Below, piece by piece: positions 25,175 through 33,452 of a stretch of 64,000 bases of DNA; the stretch's first letter is position 1; the number at the start of each line of letters is the position of its first letter. The DNA is from JAHZKN01 sp965250205. Lineage in GTDB: Bacteria > Pseudomonadota > Alphaproteobacteria > Rhizobiales > Hyphomicrobiaceae. The notes beneath the pieces are model-generated. The model worked only from the letters and a program-made list of their open reading frames with translations. It had not been told where the DNA came from and made no database searches. The translations under genes were made by a program, and so were the position numbers. The stretch is from assembly GCA_965250205.1 (NCBI GenBank), contig CBDFNK010000023.1, positions 496,001 through 560,000 of the forward strand. The letters are read 5' to 3'.

Positions 25175-26008
25175 ATGTCGTCCTCTGACAGTTTCCGCGT
25201 CGGTTTAGTGCAGATGTGTTCAGGCAACGATGTTGATCGCAACGTCAATGATGCCGTGGCTCTGATAAGAGACGCGGCAGACCGTGGCGCGCAGTATATC
25301 CAGACACCAGAAGTCACAACTCTGATGGAGCTTGATCGTGATCGCCTTTTTGGGCTTGTCGAGCCTGAATCAACAAGTCGCGCGCTTGCAACATTTTTAG
25401 ATGTTGCAAAAGAGCTCAAGATTTGGCTGCACATTGGTTCAATGGCGGTTCGAGAAAATGAGACGCATCTTGCAAATAGATCGTACGTGATTGCCCCTGA
25501 TGGTGAAATCCGAGCGCGCTATGACAAGATCCATATGTTTGATGTGGATTTGCCATCGGGTGAAAGTTATCGCGAAAGCACCAGCTATCGCCCTGGAGAA
25601 AAAGCGATTGTAACGGAACTGCCTTGGGGTGGCCTTGGGTTAACGATTTGCTACGATCTCCGTTTTCCGAGCTTGCATAGGACTTTGGCACAACATGGGG
25701 CTCAGTTTATCGCCAGCCCTGCCGCATTCACAAAAACAACAGGTGAAGCCCATTGGCATACGCTCATCAAAGCGCGCGCGATTGAAAGTCAGTGTTTTGT
25801 ATTTGCCGCTGCACAAGGCGGGCGTCATGACAATAATCGCGAGACATTTGGCCATAGTTTGGTGATTTCCCCTTGGGGAGAGGTGCTTGCAGAGGGGAAA
25901 ATTTACCCTTCAGTCATAATTTCGGATGTTAAATGGTCTGAGGTTGGGGAGGTGAGGGCCAGAGTGCCCTCACTCAGCCACGACCGCGCATTTCAGTTCG
26001 TGCCTTGA
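25175..26008 (+). CDS. Carbon-nitrogen hydrolase (Nit1-type)
   Basis: A nitrilase-superfamily amidase of 277 residues. The catalytic triad is visible as Glu in YIQTPEVTTL, Lys in RYDKIHMFDVD and Cys in LTICYDLRFPSLHR. FDVDLPSGESYRES and GRHDNNRETFGHS match the Nit1 subgroup, which in bacteria and animals repairs deaminated glutathione. Placement beside glutaredoxin supports a link to glutathione but is not proof. I chose the ATG at 25175 (MSSSDSFRV); the frame is open 12 codons further upstream. Confidence 0.88.
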   Translation: MSSSDSFRVGLVQMCSGNDVDRNVNDAVALIRDAADRGAQYIQTPEVTTLMELDRDRLFGLVEPESTSRALATFLDVAKELKIWLHIGSMAVRENETHLANRSYVIAPDGEIRARYDKIHMFDVDLPSGESYRESTSYRPGEKAIVTELPWGGLGLTICYDLRFPSLHRTLAQHGAQFIASPAAFTKTTGEAHWHTLIKARAIESQCFVFAAAQGGRHDNNRETFGHSLVISPWGEVLAEGKIYPSVIISDVKWSEVGEVRARVPSLSHDRAFQFVP

Positions 26009-26041
26009 ATGGGATGGGCGCGGCATAGATGAGGACCTGTT

Positions 26042-26482
26042 ATGATCAAGTACCAGTTGATCTGTTGCCAAGGCCATGAGTTTCAGGCCTGGTTCCGGTG
26101 CTCGAATACGTTTGATGTTCAGTCAGCTGCCCACCAAATTGAATGCCCACATTGTGGCTCGGTGGAGGTTTTGAAATCTGTCATGTCGCCTAAAGTCACG
26201 CGTTTGAGAGATGTTAAGCGTGTTGAAGGTGACTGCCAGCCATCCGAAACACACGCACTAGAAGCTGAGATTACAGAAGTTTTGCGCAGCTTCCGTGCTG
26301 AAGTGGAATCTCGGTCTGAATATGTCGGCAAAAATTTTGCTGAAAAAGCCCGCGGTATGCATTTTGATGACAAGCCAAAACGCGATATTTGGGGCGAGGC
26401 GACAGTCGACGAAGTACGTGATCTGATCGATGATGAGATTGAGTTTGGGCCACTGCCAAGGCTTCCAGAAGATGCGAACTAA
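26042..26482 (+). CDS. DUF1178 family protein
   Basis: A 146-residue protein with the DUF1178 pattern: MIKYQLICCQGHEFQAWF at the start, then ECPHCGSVEVLKSVMSP. The CxxH/CxxC cysteines suggest a zinc ribbon. SRSEYVGKNFAEKARGMHF and IWGEATVDEVRDLIDDEI follow. The function is unknown. It is the third gene of the grxC group, 33 nt after the nitrilase gene, and ends 16 nt before the palindrome array. Confidence 0.92.
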   Translation: MIKYQLICCQGHEFQAWFRCSNTFDVQSAAHQIECPHCGSVEVLKSVMSPKVTRLRDVKRVEGDCQPSETHALEAEITEVLRSFRAEVESRSEYVGKNFAEKARGMHFDDKPKRDIWGEATVDEVRDLIDDEIEFGPLPRLPEDAN

Positions 26483-26498
26483 GCGCTACAGCGTGTCT

Positions 26499-26745
26499 CC
26501 AACACTGCGCAAGCTTGTGTTGGGATTCTTTAACGTAGCCAACACTGGGTAAACCCGTGTTGGTCCAACATGCCTTTAGGCAATGTTGGCATTAAAGTTT
26601 CCAACACTGGGTAAACCCGTGTTGGTCCAACATGCCTTTAGGCAATGTTGGCATTTATGTTTCCAACACTGCGCAAGCTTGTGTCCAACATGCCTTTAGG
26701 CAATGTTGGCATTTATGTTTCCAACACAAGCTTGCGCAGTGTTGG
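26499..26745. repeat. Array of eight covarying palindromic hairpins
   Basis: Eight 22-25 nt palindromes share outer arms CCAACAC/GTGTTGG or CCAACAT/ATGTTGG. Units are at 26499, 26539, 26565, 26601, 26627, 26663, 26685 and 26721. Three core types occur: GC-GCAA-GC (units 1, 6, 8), GGG-TAAA-CCC (2, 4) and GCC-TTTA-GGC (3, 5, 7). Each has a short inner stem, a four-base loop and a one- or two-base bulge. Units 2-3, 4-5 and 6-7 form pairs with a 62-bp period and 11-nt spacers. Unit 6 lacks four bases (TGGT). Unit 8 carries the first core type inverted. The array lies between two convergent genes. Confidence 0.92.
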
Positions 26746-26861
26746 ATTTTGGGAAAAACGACACGCGAAAACAAAAGCTTAAAGCATGGCTGCGAACCCA
26801 ATCAAAGGAGACATGCTTTAGGGGGTGTAGTTTCGCTTGCGACTGCAAGCAGTGTCACAGA

Positions 26862-27128
26862 CTATGCGCCATTGCCTGCAAGTGTCAGGGTGAATGCGAC
26901 CGCATCATCCATCACTTTAGTATGGACGGTGGCTTCATAGTACCCTCCAGGCGTCCAGGCAAAGCGACCGGATTGATAGTGCCAGAAACCGCGTACATGT
27001 GCGCTCTGCGAAACCACAACACCAATATCTTCGCCCAGATCAAAGGTGAATCCTTTGAGCAGCAGAATTTCCTGTTCCATGAGCGCCTCGATAAGGCGTT
27101 TTTCTTCCGACTTAATGACCATCATCAT
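26862..27128 (-). CDS. Small hypothetical protein
   Basis: An 88-residue frame starting MMMVIKSEEKRLIEALMEQE. The sequence is protein-like: a charged helix, then LLLKGFTFDLGEDIGVVVSQ, HVRGFWHYQSGRFAWTPGGY and a strand-rich end. I recognise no family, and no strong ribosome binding site precedes the three Met codons. It faces DUF1178 across the palindrome array. Codon use looks like the rest of the window. Roughly even odds that it is a real gene. Confidence 0.5.
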   Translation of the reverse strand: MMMVIKSEEKRLIEALMEQEILLLKGFTFDLGEDIGVVVSQSAHVRGFWHYQSGRFAWTPGGYYEATVHTKVMDDAVAFTLTLAGNGA

Positions 27129-27492
27129 ATTTCAAAAATATCCCCGCAATGCGTATCTTGATATTTCGCCTAGGCCAGAACGATATGACACAAGAGCTGC
27201 AAGCGGATCTATACTCTTCGGCAATTGTGCTAATTGATTTTTGAAGTTTAGAAAAGATTTATGCGATGTCTATCTTACGCAATTCATCTCATTTCGCGAA
27301 CAAATTTCCAAATTATTTAAACCAATATTGGTGCAAATTTTTAGCAACGCGCGCTTACCCTTTTACGCTGATTTCTTCATTAGACTGGGTTTGCAGGAAA
27401 AAATAGGCCTCAGGGCAAAGTTAGAATCCAGGAGACCCTGCACTGTCGTCCAATTGATGAAAAATTGATCTATTACCTTAGGTGAACAAAAA
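27129..27492. other. AT-rich intergenic region, nothing recognised
   Basis: About 360 bp, clearly richer in A and T than the surroundings. A plus-strand frame of 75 codons (27241-27468) has no ribosome binding site and no family resemblance. It probably holds the promoter of the phoX remnant and of the small minus-strand gene. Confidence 0.5.
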
Positions 27493-28105
27493 ATGTCACG
27501 GAATGGGATGATGAGGACGTTGGTGAAGCGCAAATTTCAGGACCAAGCACAGACTGATTTGCCGTCGAGCCCACTGGATGACGGTGAGGATATATCCTCT
27601 AACCCATCTCAAAATCCGACTTTGAACGTCGTTCTTGAAGCACGCGTCACTCGCCGCGATGTGATACAGGGTGCAGCGGTGGCAACTGGTTTTGCTGCAA
27701 CGAGCTTATCTGTACTCGCTGTTGCGGGGTGTGATCAAGACCATGTGACACAAACGGCTGATCTTCCGTCATTCAAATTTCCGGAAGTTGTGGCAGGTGT
27801 AGATGAAAGGCAAGACCGGGCGCAGCGATGGCTTATGGGCACTTGAGACAGAGGGTGGTGCGCGTGGGGCGGCTCGGCTCTTTTTCCGTTGCCCGGTTGG
27901 CGCCGAACTATGTGGCCCGTGTTTTACGCCCGACCTTGAGACAGCGTTTGTCGCGATCCAACATCCAGGTGAATCCGATGACCCGAGGGTTCTGGCAACC
28001 TTTGAAAGGCCCGCCAGCCGCTGGCCGGACTTTAAAGACGGTGGACCCCCGCGTCCGTCCATTGTCGCCATAACCCGCATCGGCGGCGGTAAAATCGGCA
28101 CCTGA
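27493..28105 (+). pseudogene. phoX: PhoX-family (DUF839) phosphatase, internally deleted
   Basis: The first 105 codons are the start of a PhoX-type secreted phosphatase: a leader, a Tat motif TRRDVIQGAAVATGF near residue 52, then SFKFPEVVAGVDE. From about 27810, in the next frame, the PhoX C-terminus appears: SDGLWALETEG, CPVGAELCGPCFTPD, AIQHPGESDDP and RWPDFKDGGPPRPSIVAIT, ending at 28105. The family is normally over 600 residues, so roughly 400 or more central residues are absent, and the join (about 27800-27815) is out of frame. No active product is possible. Confidence 0.82.
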
Positions 28106-28137
28106 TCGCGCCAATCAGACGACCTATCGCCGCAGAA

Positions 28138-28284
28138 ATGGGTGTGATCAGACGGATTGGCCCATTATTGCCCGACAAGATCTTGCTCGCGCGCTCAGAT
28201 TGGGCCATCAAGCAAGTGCATTTCCTGCCCCAGGATCACGCTCCGACGGGCAAGCCGGTTACGATGAAAGTGAACCTTGCATGA
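28138..28284 (+). CDS. Short ORF coupled to bioB, possibly a gene remnant
   Basis: A 48-codon frame (MGVIRRIGPLLPDKILLARS at its start) ends in TGA overlapping the bioB ATG as ATGA. The frame is open upstream too, into the phoX tail. The sequence has the look of a protein C-terminus rather than a whole protein, perhaps of a short-chain dehydrogenase, but I cannot name it with confidence. It may be what is left of the gene once upstream of bioB, cut by the same event that deleted the middle of phoX. Confidence 0.35.
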   Translation: MGVIRRIGPLLPDKILLARSDWAIKQVHFLPQDHAPTGKPVTMKVNLA

Positions 28285-29330
28285 CAGCCCAGCCGAGCCA
28301 TCCAATGTCCAGCGCGAAGACGGCGGTGCGTCACAACTGGATCCGCGCTGAGGCGGATGCGCTTTATTACTTACCCTTCAATGACCTGTTGTTCCGCGCG
28401 CAAACGGTGCACCGCGAAAATTTCGACGCCAATGCTGTGCAGATGAGCAAACTGATTTCCATTAAGACCGGGGGATGTGCGGAAGACTGTGGCTACTGCA
28501 ACCAGTCTGCCCATCACGCAACCGGCCTCAAGGCCTCCAAGTTGATGGCCGTCGAAGACGTGTTGGTGGGCGCTGAGAAAGCCAAGCAAGGCGGCGCGAC
28601 ACGCTATTGTATGGGGGCTGCTTGGCGGTCACCAAAAGAACGCGACATGGAAACCCTGATTGCCATGGTCGAAGGGGTCAAAGCCAAAGGGCTTGAGACC
28701 TGCATGACGCTCGGCATGTTGTCGAATGATGATGCCGCCGCACTGAAAGAGGCCGGTCTCGATTATTATAACCACAACATTGATACCTCAGAACGCTACT
28801 ACAGCGAAGTTATCAAAACGCGCACGTTCCAAGACCGTTTGGACACGTTAGCGCGCGTGCGTGAGGCCGGCATCAAGGTGTGTAGCGGTGGTATTGTGGG
28901 TATGGGTGAAGACGACGGTGATCGCGTTGACATGTTGCTGACGCTGGCGAATCTTGAGGTTCATCCTGAAAGTGTGCCGATCAACATGTTGATTGCAATC
29001 CCCGGCACTCCACTTGGCGATACTGAAAAAATAGACCCGATTGATTTTGTGCGCACGATCGCGCTTGCCCGCATCATGATGCCTAAGACGTATGTGCGGT
29101 TGTCAGCCGGACGCACAGAGATGTCGGAAGAGACACAGGCTTTGTGTTTCTTTGTCGGTGCCAATTCCATTTTTATCGGCGATACTTTGCTGACAGCAGA
29201 CAATCCCGAACAATCAGAAGATGCCAAATTGTTCGCAAAGCTCGGCATCCAAGCGATGGCGCTTGAGGATCACAGTGACGAACAGGAGTTGCAGGACACC
29301 TCATGCAGGAGAGCCAGCAGCGCGCTTTAA
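28281..29330 (+). CDS. bioB: Biotin synthase
   Basis: A radical SAM enzyme that inserts sulfur into dethiobiotin, the last step of biotin synthesis. It has 349 residues. The cluster motif is KTGGCAEDCGYCNQS (CxxxCxxC) near residue 67, and the later motifs TLGMLSNDDA, YNHNIDTSERYY, CSGGIVGMGE and RLSAGR are in place. The start ATG at 28281 (MTAQPSHPM) overlaps the preceding stop. It is the first gene of bioB-bioF-bioD-bioA-bioZ, in which every junction overlaps or abuts. I see no clear BioR operator (TTATCTATAA type) just upstream. Confidence 0.97.
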   Translation: MTAQPSHPMSSAKTAVRHNWIRAEADALYYLPFNDLLFRAQTVHRENFDANAVQMSKLISIKTGGCAEDCGYCNQSAHHATGLKASKLMAVEDVLVGAEKAKQGGATRYCMGAAWRSPKERDMETLIAMVEGVKAKGLETCMTLGMLSNDDAAALKEAGLDYYNHNIDTSERYYSEVIKTRTFQDRLDTLARVREAGIKVCSGGIVGMGEDDGDRVDMLLTLANLEVHPESVPINMLIAIPGTPLGDTEKIDPIDFVRTIALARIMMPKTYVRLSAGRTEMSEETQALCFFVGANSIFIGDTLLTADNPEQSEDAKLFAKLGIQAMALEDHSDEQELQDTSCRRASSAL

Positions 29331-30436
29331 TGGCGTTGGAGCGTCGTGGGCGTCTTCGAGCACTTGCGCCGCGCCGGGGATTAGACTTTTCATCAAACGA
29401 CTATTTGGGGCTTGCAGCCTCTGATGCTCTGCGTGATGCCGCTGAGGCAGCTCTAGAGCGTGGCGTTGCTGTTGGTGCAACGGGCTCTCGCTTATTGCGA
29501 GGAAACGATCCTGAACACGAGTTACTTGAACAGGAAGCGGCTCAGCTTTTTGATGGCGAAAGCTGCCTCTTTTTTGCAGGTGGCTTTGTCGCCAACCACA
29601 CCCTTCTTTCGACGTTGCCCGCACGTGGTGATCTGATCGTCGCCGATGAATTGGCGCATGCCAGCATGTGGGACGGCATGGCTGCCAGTAAAGCCACGTC
29701 GGTTACGGCAACTCACAACGACGCGGACGCTTTTGACGATGCGATTATGGCATGGCGCAACGAGGGCGGCACGGGTCGCGTCTGGTTGGCTGTTGAAAGT
29801 CTTTTTTCCATGGATGGTGACGTGGCACCGCTGTCGGATTTAAATAGCGTTGCAATCCGACATGACGCGATGCTTATTCTCGATGAAGCGCATGCAACGG
29901 GTGTTTACGGCCGCCAAGGGCGCGGACTTGGCTCTGAATTTGAAGACGCAGACAACATCATCACGGTGCATACCTGTGGCAAGGCGCTCGGTGCCATGGG
30001 CGCATTGGTGATGATGCCAAGATTGCATCGCGACTTTCTTATCAATCGTGCACGGGCGGTCATTTATGCAACGGCGCCCTCACCACTGATTGCAGCGATT
30101 GTGCGTGCTGGCCTCAAGATTTGTGCCAACAGTGATGCGGAACGCAAAAAACTCCAGGAGTTGGTTGAGATCGCGCAGCTTGAAATTAAATCACAGCTCG
30201 GCTTACCTGCGACCAAGACACAAATTCAGCCGATTATTGTTGGTCGCGAAGCACGCGCCGTTGCGATCTCAGATCATTTAATTCAGGCAGGCTTTGACGT
30301 ACGTGCAGTGCGGCCACCAACCGTACCCGAAGGAACAAGCCGATTGCGCGTGTCACTGACGTTGAATATTGGTCCAGATGATATCCGGCGAATGGTGGCC
30401 GAGCTGGCAAATGCGCTTAAGGAGCACAGCGCATGA
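29303..30436 (+). CDS. bioF: 8-amino-7-oxononanoate synthase
   Basis: A PLP enzyme that condenses pimeloyl-ACP or -CoA with alanine. It has 377 residues. LDFSSNDYLGLA lies near residue 27, GSRLLRGNDPEHELLE near 66, ILDEAHATGVYG near 198 and the PLP lysine in HTCGKALGAMGAL near 230. The start lies inside bioB (28-nt overlap), which implies coupled translation. Normal length and motifs throughout. Confidence 0.95.
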   Translation: MQESQQRALMALERRGRLRALAPRRGLDFSSNDYLGLAASDALRDAAEAALERGVAVGATGSRLLRGNDPEHELLEQEAAQLFDGESCLFFAGGFVANHTLLSTLPARGDLIVADELAHASMWDGMAASKATSVTATHNDADAFDDAIMAWRNEGGTGRVWLAVESLFSMDGDVAPLSDLNSVAIRHDAMLILDEAHATGVYGRQGRGLGSEFEDADNIITVHTCGKALGAMGALVMMPRLHRDFLINRARAVIYATAPSPLIAAIVRAGLKICANSDAERKKLQELVEIAQLEIKSQLGLPATKTQIQPIIVGREARAVAISDHLIQAGFDVRAVRPPTVPEGTSRLRVSLTLNIGPDDIRRMVAELANALKEHSA

Positions 30437-31056
30437 GCCGCTTCCTCATTGCAGGTACAGACACCGGCGTTGGTAAGACAGTTGTGTCCGCGATGTTGGT
30501 AGCAGGACTCGGCGCGTCTTATTGGAAGCCCATCCAGGCAGGCAAGGAGGGTGGTACGGATGCAATGCGCGTTGCAGATATGGCAGGTGTCGGCGCAGAT
30601 AAGATCTTAACTGAAGCCTATTGCCTCTCCACGCCGGCATCCCCTCATTTTTCTGCTGAGAGAGACGGTGTGAGGATTGACCTTGAAGCCCTAGATGTGC
30701 CGGATGTGTCGGGACCATTGATCGTCGAAGGAGCAGGTGGCTTGATGGTCCCCCTCACCAGCTCAACGCTCCAGATTGAGGTGTTTGCTGGTTGGGATCT
30801 GCCGGTTATTTTGTGTGCCCGTACCAGCCTCGGCACAATCAACCACACTTTGATGTCACTTGCTGTGCTAGCCGATTGGGAGCTTCCCATTCACGGCATC
30901 ATTTTTGTGGGTGATGAGAATGCGGATAGCCAGCAAACGATTGTTGAGATGGGGGGCGTGCGTGCACTTGGGCGCTTGCCACAAATCGACGGGCTCAACG
31001 ATGAGACCCTGCGCACCGCATTTGATGCAAATTTCCGACGTGAGGATTTTGCATGA
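30433..31056 (+). CDS. bioD: Dethiobiotin synthetase
   Basis: An ATP-dependent carboxylase that closes the ureido ring of dethiobiotin. It has 207 residues. The P-loop-like GTDTGVGKTVVSAML is at residues 8-22, YWKPIQAG follows, and VEGAGGLMVPL lies near residue 98. It overlaps bioF by ATGA and bioA by ATGA. Slightly shorter than the E. coli enzyme but all motifs are present. Confidence 0.95.
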   Translation: MSRFLIAGTDTGVGKTVVSAMLVAGLGASYWKPIQAGKEGGTDAMRVADMAGVGADKILTEAYCLSTPASPHFSAERDGVRIDLEALDVPDVSGPLIVEGAGGLMVPLTSSTLQIEVFAGWDLPVILCARTSLGTINHTLMSLAVLADWELPIHGIIFVGDENADSQQTIVEMGGVRALGRLPQIDGLNDETLRTAFDANFRREDFA

Positions 31057-32312
31057 GCAGTTCCTCTCCTGTCTGGCATCCGTTTACGCAACACGCCATC
31101 CAATCTGAGCTGCCTGAAGTTGCCTCTGCGGAAGGCGGATGGTTGACCCTTTGTGATGGCCGCCGCATTTTCGATGGCATCTCATCATGGTGGGTTGTCA
31201 CGCATGGCCACCGACACCCCAAAATTATGGAGGCCATCAAAGCCCAAGCAGACGCGTTGGATCACGTGATCTTTGCAGGCTTTACCCATGCGCCTGCAGA
31301 ACAGTTGGCAGAGCGTTTGATTGACTGTGTGCCTCAGGGGCTGAGCCGTGTCTTTTATTCCGACTCGGGGTCAACTGCTGTTGAAGTTGCCATCAAAATG
31401 GCGCTTGGCTTTTGGCATAACCAGGGCAAGGCGCGCCACAAAATCGTTTGTTTGGAACACGGCTATCATGGCGACACGGTTGGCACCATGTCGGTTGGTG
31501 CGCGCAGTGTTTTTAATGCTGCCTACCAGCCACTTCTCTATGATGTAACGCACTTGCCGTTTCCAGAGACCGGGCTGGAAGATAAGACCATTGTCGCTTG
31601 TGACGTTGCTTGCGCTGCCGGTGACGTTGCTGCTGTGGTTCTCGAGCCGTTGGTTCTCGGCGCGGGCGGCATGAAGATGTATGGCGCTGAAACCTTGCGC
31701 GCGTTGCATCAGGTGTGCCGCAAGCACAATGTACTCTTCGTTGCTGATGAAGTGATGACAGGTTGGGGTCGAACCGGAACGCGCTTTGCCAGTGAACAAG
31801 CCGGGATCACACCTGACATCCTGTGTCTCGCCAAAGGTTTGACCGGCGGCTCGATCCCACTTGCCGCGACCCTGGCGCGTGAAGAAATTTTTGAAGCCCA
31901 TTACTCAACAGATCGCTCCAAAACGTTTTTTCACTCCTCAAGCTTTACCGCCAATCCCATCTGCTGTGCAGCAGCACTGGCCAATTTGGATATTTGGGAC
32001 TCAGAACCCGTTATAGAACGCATCACGGCACTAGAAGTCCTGCAACGCGAGCATTTGAAAGGTTTGCACGGAATAACAGCGCTGAAAAACCTGCGCCAGG
32101 TTGGCACGATCACAGCGATGGAGATTGCAGCATCTGACTCTGATTATCTCGCAGATATAGGCCCCAAGCTTTACGACACCTTTTTAGCGCGTGGCATTCT
32201 CCTGCGCCCACTCGGCAATACGATCTATGTGATGCCGCCCTACTGCAGCGCAGCCGAGGATCTCAATCTCGTCTATGGCGCGATCGCGGATGCCGCAAGC
32301 GAGGTGTGCTAG
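31053..32312 (+). CDS. bioA: Adenosylmethionine-8-amino-7-oxononanoate aminotransferase
   Basis: A PLP aminotransferase that uses SAM as amino donor to make 7,8-diaminopelargonate. It has 419 residues. WHPFTQHAIQ near the N-terminus, GISSWWVVTHGHRHP, FYSDSGSTAVEVAIKMAL, EHGYHGDTVGTMS, ADEVMTGWGRTG and the PLP lysine in CLAKGLTGGSIPLAATL are all present. bioZ follows with no gap. Confidence 0.95.
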   Translation: MSSSSPVWHPFTQHAIQSELPEVASAEGGWLTLCDGRRIFDGISSWWVVTHGHRHPKIMEAIKAQADALDHVIFAGFTHAPAEQLAERLIDCVPQGLSRVFYSDSGSTAVEVAIKMALGFWHNQGKARHKIVCLEHGYHGDTVGTMSVGARSVFNAAYQPLLYDVTHLPFPETGLEDKTIVACDVACAAGDVAAVVLEPLVLGAGGMKMYGAETLRALHQVCRKHNVLFVADEVMTGWGRTGTRFASEQAGITPDILCLAKGLTGGSIPLAATLAREEIFEAHYSTDRSKTFFHSSSFTANPICCAAALANLDIWDSEPVIERITALEVLQREHLKGLHGITALKNLRQVGTITAMEIAASDSDYLADIGPKLYDTFLARGILLRPLGNTIYVMPPYCSAAEDLNLVYGAIADAASEVC

Positions 32313-33299
32313 ATGGCAGGCAACGGTAGTACATTTCTGGCGCGCGGCCACTATGTGCCGAAGACGCGCATCAGCAATTGCGAACTCGAACAACGCCTTG
32401 GGCTCGAAACGGGATGGATCGAACAACGCACCGGCATCAAACACCGTCGCTACGCGGCCGATGACCAGGCGGTGTCAGACCTTGCCGTGGCGGCAGGCGA
32501 GCAGGCACTGGCCCAGGTCGGATTTGACCCCGCCCGTATCGGCCTTGTGATCCTTGCAACCTCGACCCCTGATCATCCATTGCCGCCAACTGCACCTTTG
32601 GTGGCCCATCGGCTTGGTTTAGTGAGCGCCGGCGCTATTGACATGGCGGGTGCCTGCGCAGGTTTTCTTTATGCGCTCAATTTTGCGGATGCACATGTGC
32701 GTCGCTCTGGCGAACCTGTTCTGGTGATCGCAGCGAACATCTTATCTCGACGCACAGACAAGCAAGACCGTTCCAGTGTTATCTTATTTGGGGACGGTGC
32801 TGGTGCGGTGGTGGTTGCGCCAACCGATGACCCACGTCGTGGGCTCGTCGGTGCCAGTTTTGCTTCAGATGGTGCGAGCTATGACCTCATCAAGATTGAG
32901 GCTGGAGGCAGCCGACAACCCATTGAGGCCGAGATGGCGGCAGAGTTGGCCTTGATGCGCATTGAGAATGGCAAAACCGTTTTCAATCGCGCTGTCAAAA
33001 TGATGGTCAGTACAGCAGAAAAGTCTTTGGCCGAGGCAGGAATTACAGCACGTGACATTGATCTGTTCGTGCCGCATCAGGCCAACCAACGCATTATGGA
33101 CGCGGTGCGTACGCGCCTTAGCATCAGCGATGAGAAAGTTGCGGCGACAGTTGCCGACTATGGCAATAGTTCGGCGGCAACAATTCCGTTGACGCTGTCT
33201 GCGACAGAGGCTGTCACAAAATTGAAGCCGGGCCAAACCGTGTTGATGGTCGCAGCAGGTGCTGGTCTCACTGGCGGTTCTGTCGTCTATCGTCTCTAA
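32313..33299 (+). CDS. bioZ: BioZ, FabH-like 3-ketoacyl-ACP synthase of biotin synthesis
   Basis: A FabH-fold condensing enzyme of 328 residues: catalytic Cys in DMAGACAGFLY near residue 115, His in FVPHQANQRIMD near 250 and Asn in YGNSSAATIP near 280. In rhizobia and Agrobacterium, BioZ condenses glutaryl-CoA with malonyl-ACP to start pimeloyl-ACP, replacing BioC/BioH. Its place as last gene of the bio operon, immediately after bioA, supports that over a housekeeping FabH role. The ATG directly follows the bioA stop. Confidence 0.9.
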   Translation: MAGNGSTFLARGHYVPKTRISNCELEQRLGLETGWIEQRTGIKHRRYAADDQAVSDLAVAAGEQALAQVGFDPARIGLVILATSTPDHPLPPTAPLVAHRLGLVSAGAIDMAGACAGFLYALNFADAHVRRSGEPVLVIAANILSRRTDKQDRSSVILFGDGAGAVVVAPTDDPRRGLVGASFASDGASYDLIKIEAGGSRQPIEAEMAAELALMRIENGKTVFNRAVKMMVSTAEKSLAEAGITARDIDLFVPHQANQRIMDAVRTRLSISDEKVAATVADYGNSSAATIPLTLSATEAVTKLKPGQTVLMVAAGAGLTGGSVVYRL

Positions 33300-33452
33300 G
33301 CTATACAATCAGCTTTACAAAATGTGAGGGCCACGCATAAAAACGCGTTAGCCAATTGGTCGTGCCGTCTTGTGTCTTTTCGCCTAGCTGGCCATAGTCG
33401 GGCGACATGTCGATAAGTAGAACGGAACAATAATCTCACTAGGAGAATGATA

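Noticed and set aside
26499..26745. CRISPR array
   Set aside because: Repeats are palindromes 22-25 nt long with spacers of 1 or 11-15 nt that are nearly identical, and no cas genes are in the window.
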